The position numbers and the translations under genes are program-made. The notes under the pieces were generated by a model. It made no database searches. It was not told the origin of the DNA and saw nothing but the letters and a program-made list of their open reading frames with translations. A stretch of 64,000 bases of DNA, from the NCBI RefSeq assembly GCF_029227915.1, contig NC_079884.1, positions 5,892,001 through 5,956,000 of the forward strand. Reading direction: 5' to 3'. Source of the DNA: Hydractinia symbiolongicarpus. Its lineage: Eukaryota; Cnidaria; Hydrozoa; Anthoathecata; Hydractiniidae. Below, in pieces: positions 62,167 through 64,000 of this stretch. The stretch's first letter is position 1, and each line of letters starts with the position of its first letter.

Positions 62167-64000
62167 GTTTTTAAAAATGTTTTCATTTTTGATAAGACGC
62201 TGAATAAAAGAAGTTTAATCGCCGGCAAACGAAAACCTGCGATTTCCCGTAAATCCTGGACTCGGCCCGTATAGTCAAAAGTATACAAAGAAAGTACCCA
62301 GGGAGTAAACTCATTTCCCAAACGATTTTTTAAATTTTTTTTTCACCACTAAAACGCATGAGACTTGTAGTTTTCAAGATTGTTTTCATTTTTGATGAGA
62401 CGCTTAATGAAAGAGGTTTAATCGCCGGCAAACGAAAACCCGCGATTTCCCGTAAATCCGGGGCTTGGCACGTATAGTCGAATGTATACAAAGAAAGTAC
62501 CCTGTGAGTAAACTCATTTCCAGAACGATTTTTTAAATTTTTTTTTCACCACTAAAACGCAAGAGACTTGTAGTTTTCAAGAATGTTTTCATTTTTGATG
62601 AGACGCTTAATGAAAGAGGTTTAATCCCCGGCAAACGAAAACCCGCGATTTCCCGTAAATCTCGGGCTTGGCACGTATAGTCGAATGTATACAAAGAAAG
62701 TACCCTGTGAGTAAACTCATTTCCAGAACAATTTTTTAAATTATTTTTTCACCACTAAAACGCATAAGACCTGTAGTTTTTAAAAATGTTTTCATTTTTG
62801 ATGAGACGCTAAATAAAAGAAGTTTAATCGCCGGCAAACGAAAACCCGCGATTTCCCGTAAATCCCGGCTTGGCCCGTATATTCAAAAGTATACAAAGAA
62901 AGTACCCAGGGAGTAAACTCATTTCCCGAACGACTTTTTAAATTACTTTTTCACCACTACAACGCATGAGACTTGTAGTTTTTAAAAATGTTTTCATTTT
63001 TGATGAGACGCTTAATGAAAGAGATTTAATCGCCGGCAAACGAAATCCCGCGTTTTCCCGTAAATCCGGGGCTTGGCCCGTATAGTCAAAAGTATACAAA
63101 GAAAGTACCCAGGGAGTAAACTCATTTCCCAAACGATTTTTTAAATTTTTTTTTCACCACTAAAACGCATGAGACTTGTAGTTTTCAAGATTGTTTTCAT
63201 TTTTGATTAGACGCTTAATGAAAGAGGTTTAATCGCCGGCAAACGAAAACCCGCGATTTCCCGTAAATCCCGGGCTTGCCACGTATAGTCGAATGTATAC
63301 AAAGAAAGTACCCTGTGAGTAAACTCATTTCCAGAACGATTTTTTAAATTATTTTTTCACCACTAAAACGCATAAGACCTGTAGTTTTTAAAAATGTTTT
63401 CATTTTTGATGAGACGCTGAATAATAGAAGTTTAATCGCCGGCAAACGAAAACCCGCGATTTCCCGTAAATCCCGGCTTGGCCCGTATATTCAAAAGTAT
63501 ACAAAGAAAGTACCCAGGGAGTAAACTCATTTCCCGAACGATTTTTTAAATTACTTTTTCACCACTAAAACGCATGAGACTTGTAGTTTTTAAAAATGTT
63601 TTCATTTTTGATAAGACGCTGAATAAAAGAAGTTTAATCGCCGGCAAACGAAAACCTGCGATTTCCCGTAAATCCTGGACTCGGCCCGTATAGTCAAAAG
63701 TATACAAAGAAAGTACCCCGGGTGTAAACTCATTTCCCAAACGATTTTTTAAATTTTTTTTTCACCACTAAAACGCATGAGACTTGTAGTTTTCAAGATT
63801 GTTGTCATTTTTGATGACACGCTTAATGAAAGAGGTTTAATCGCCGGCAAACGAAAACCCGCGATTTCCCGTAAATCCCGGGCTTGGCACGTATAGTCGA
63901 ATGTATACAAAGAAAGTACCCTGTTAGTAAACTCATTTCCAGAACGATTTTTTAAATTATTTTTTCACCACTACAACGCATAAGACCTGTAGTTTTTAAA

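Larger units (their letters stand above)
61020..62783 (+). repeat. Tandem duplication, 882 bp x 2
   Basis: Copies are about 61,020-61,901 and 61,902-62,783. The unit equals four monomers (812 bp) plus the 70-bp broken monomer. Shared private changes include cgcaagagacttg and gtttaatccccgg. I noted only one or two differences, for example tgtttttattt against tgttttcattt. Confidence 0.85.
49472..64000 (+). repeat. 203-bp satellite array, right block
   Basis: The same satellite continues after the retroelement in the same orientation and in phase: the left flank stops at ccactaaa and the right flank resumes at gcatgagac, so only about two bases are missing. About 71 monomer equivalents follow. 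Copies here are more alike than in the first 12 kb. Many carry a lengthened T-tract after ttttttaaa (about nine T before caccac), the core variant aaatccggggcttgg, or the variant aaatctcgggcttggcac. Those variants are rare or absent before about 38 kb. The array runs off the window at 64,000. Confidence 0.97.

Noticed and set aside
1-64000. CRISPR array
   Set aside because: The repeats are contiguous 203-bp units with no unique spacers between short repeats, no cas genes are present and the context is eukaryotic.

Overview
This window is almost entirely one tandem satellite DNA: about 300 head-to-tail copies of a monomer of about 203 bp, all in the same orientation from base 1 to base 64,000. 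A single 5'-truncated non-LTR retrotransposon (LINE), about 1.56 kb on the minus strand at about 47,915-49,471, interrupts it. I find no host gene, tRNA, rRNA, CRISPR array or bacterial operon. The many 60-120 codon open frames are by-products of the satellite. The organism is a eukaryote. The LINE reverse transcriptase, with its CR1/L2/Jockey-like C-terminal tail, and the large satellite suggest an animal, plausibly a marine invertebrate such as a cnidarian. That lineage guess is weak. A pericentromeric, centromeric or other heterochromatic position is likely but not proven.

Each monomer has an AT-rich part with short phased A/T tracts and a GC-rich core of about 50 bp. It also carries three short inverted repeats. 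Two broad monomer types alternate: type A (core with ggactcggcccg, then gtcaaaagtatac) and type B (core with cgggcttggcccg, then gtcgaatgtatac).

Layout: 1-12.7 kb is an irregular mixture in which multi-monomer blocks recur at offsets of 2,008, 2,232 and 4,240 bp and, further on, at 608-1,014 bp. From 12.7 to 35 kb there are long blocks of duplicated monomers: a 2,840-bp tandem pair at 14.3-20.0 kb, and a pair offset by 6,698 bp (21.4-24.7 and 28.1-31.0 kb) with nested 406-, 812- and 1,015-bp duplications. From 35 to 47.9 kb there are smaller tandem duplications (405, 609, 1,418 and 810 bp). The LINE follows. From 49.5 to 64 kb there is the youngest-looking amplification: a 3,111-bp tandem pair, an 882-bp tandem pair, and a 70-bp broken monomer carried along as a clonal mark at five places.

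The LINE insertion has an almost identical 'empty' paralogue at 54,159-54,176 and a second empty site at 43,651-43,668. The local duplication therefore came before the insertion. The open reading frame of the LINE fragment has no stop or frameshift, which also points to a recent event. By chance it is continuous with 45 codons of satellite sequence.
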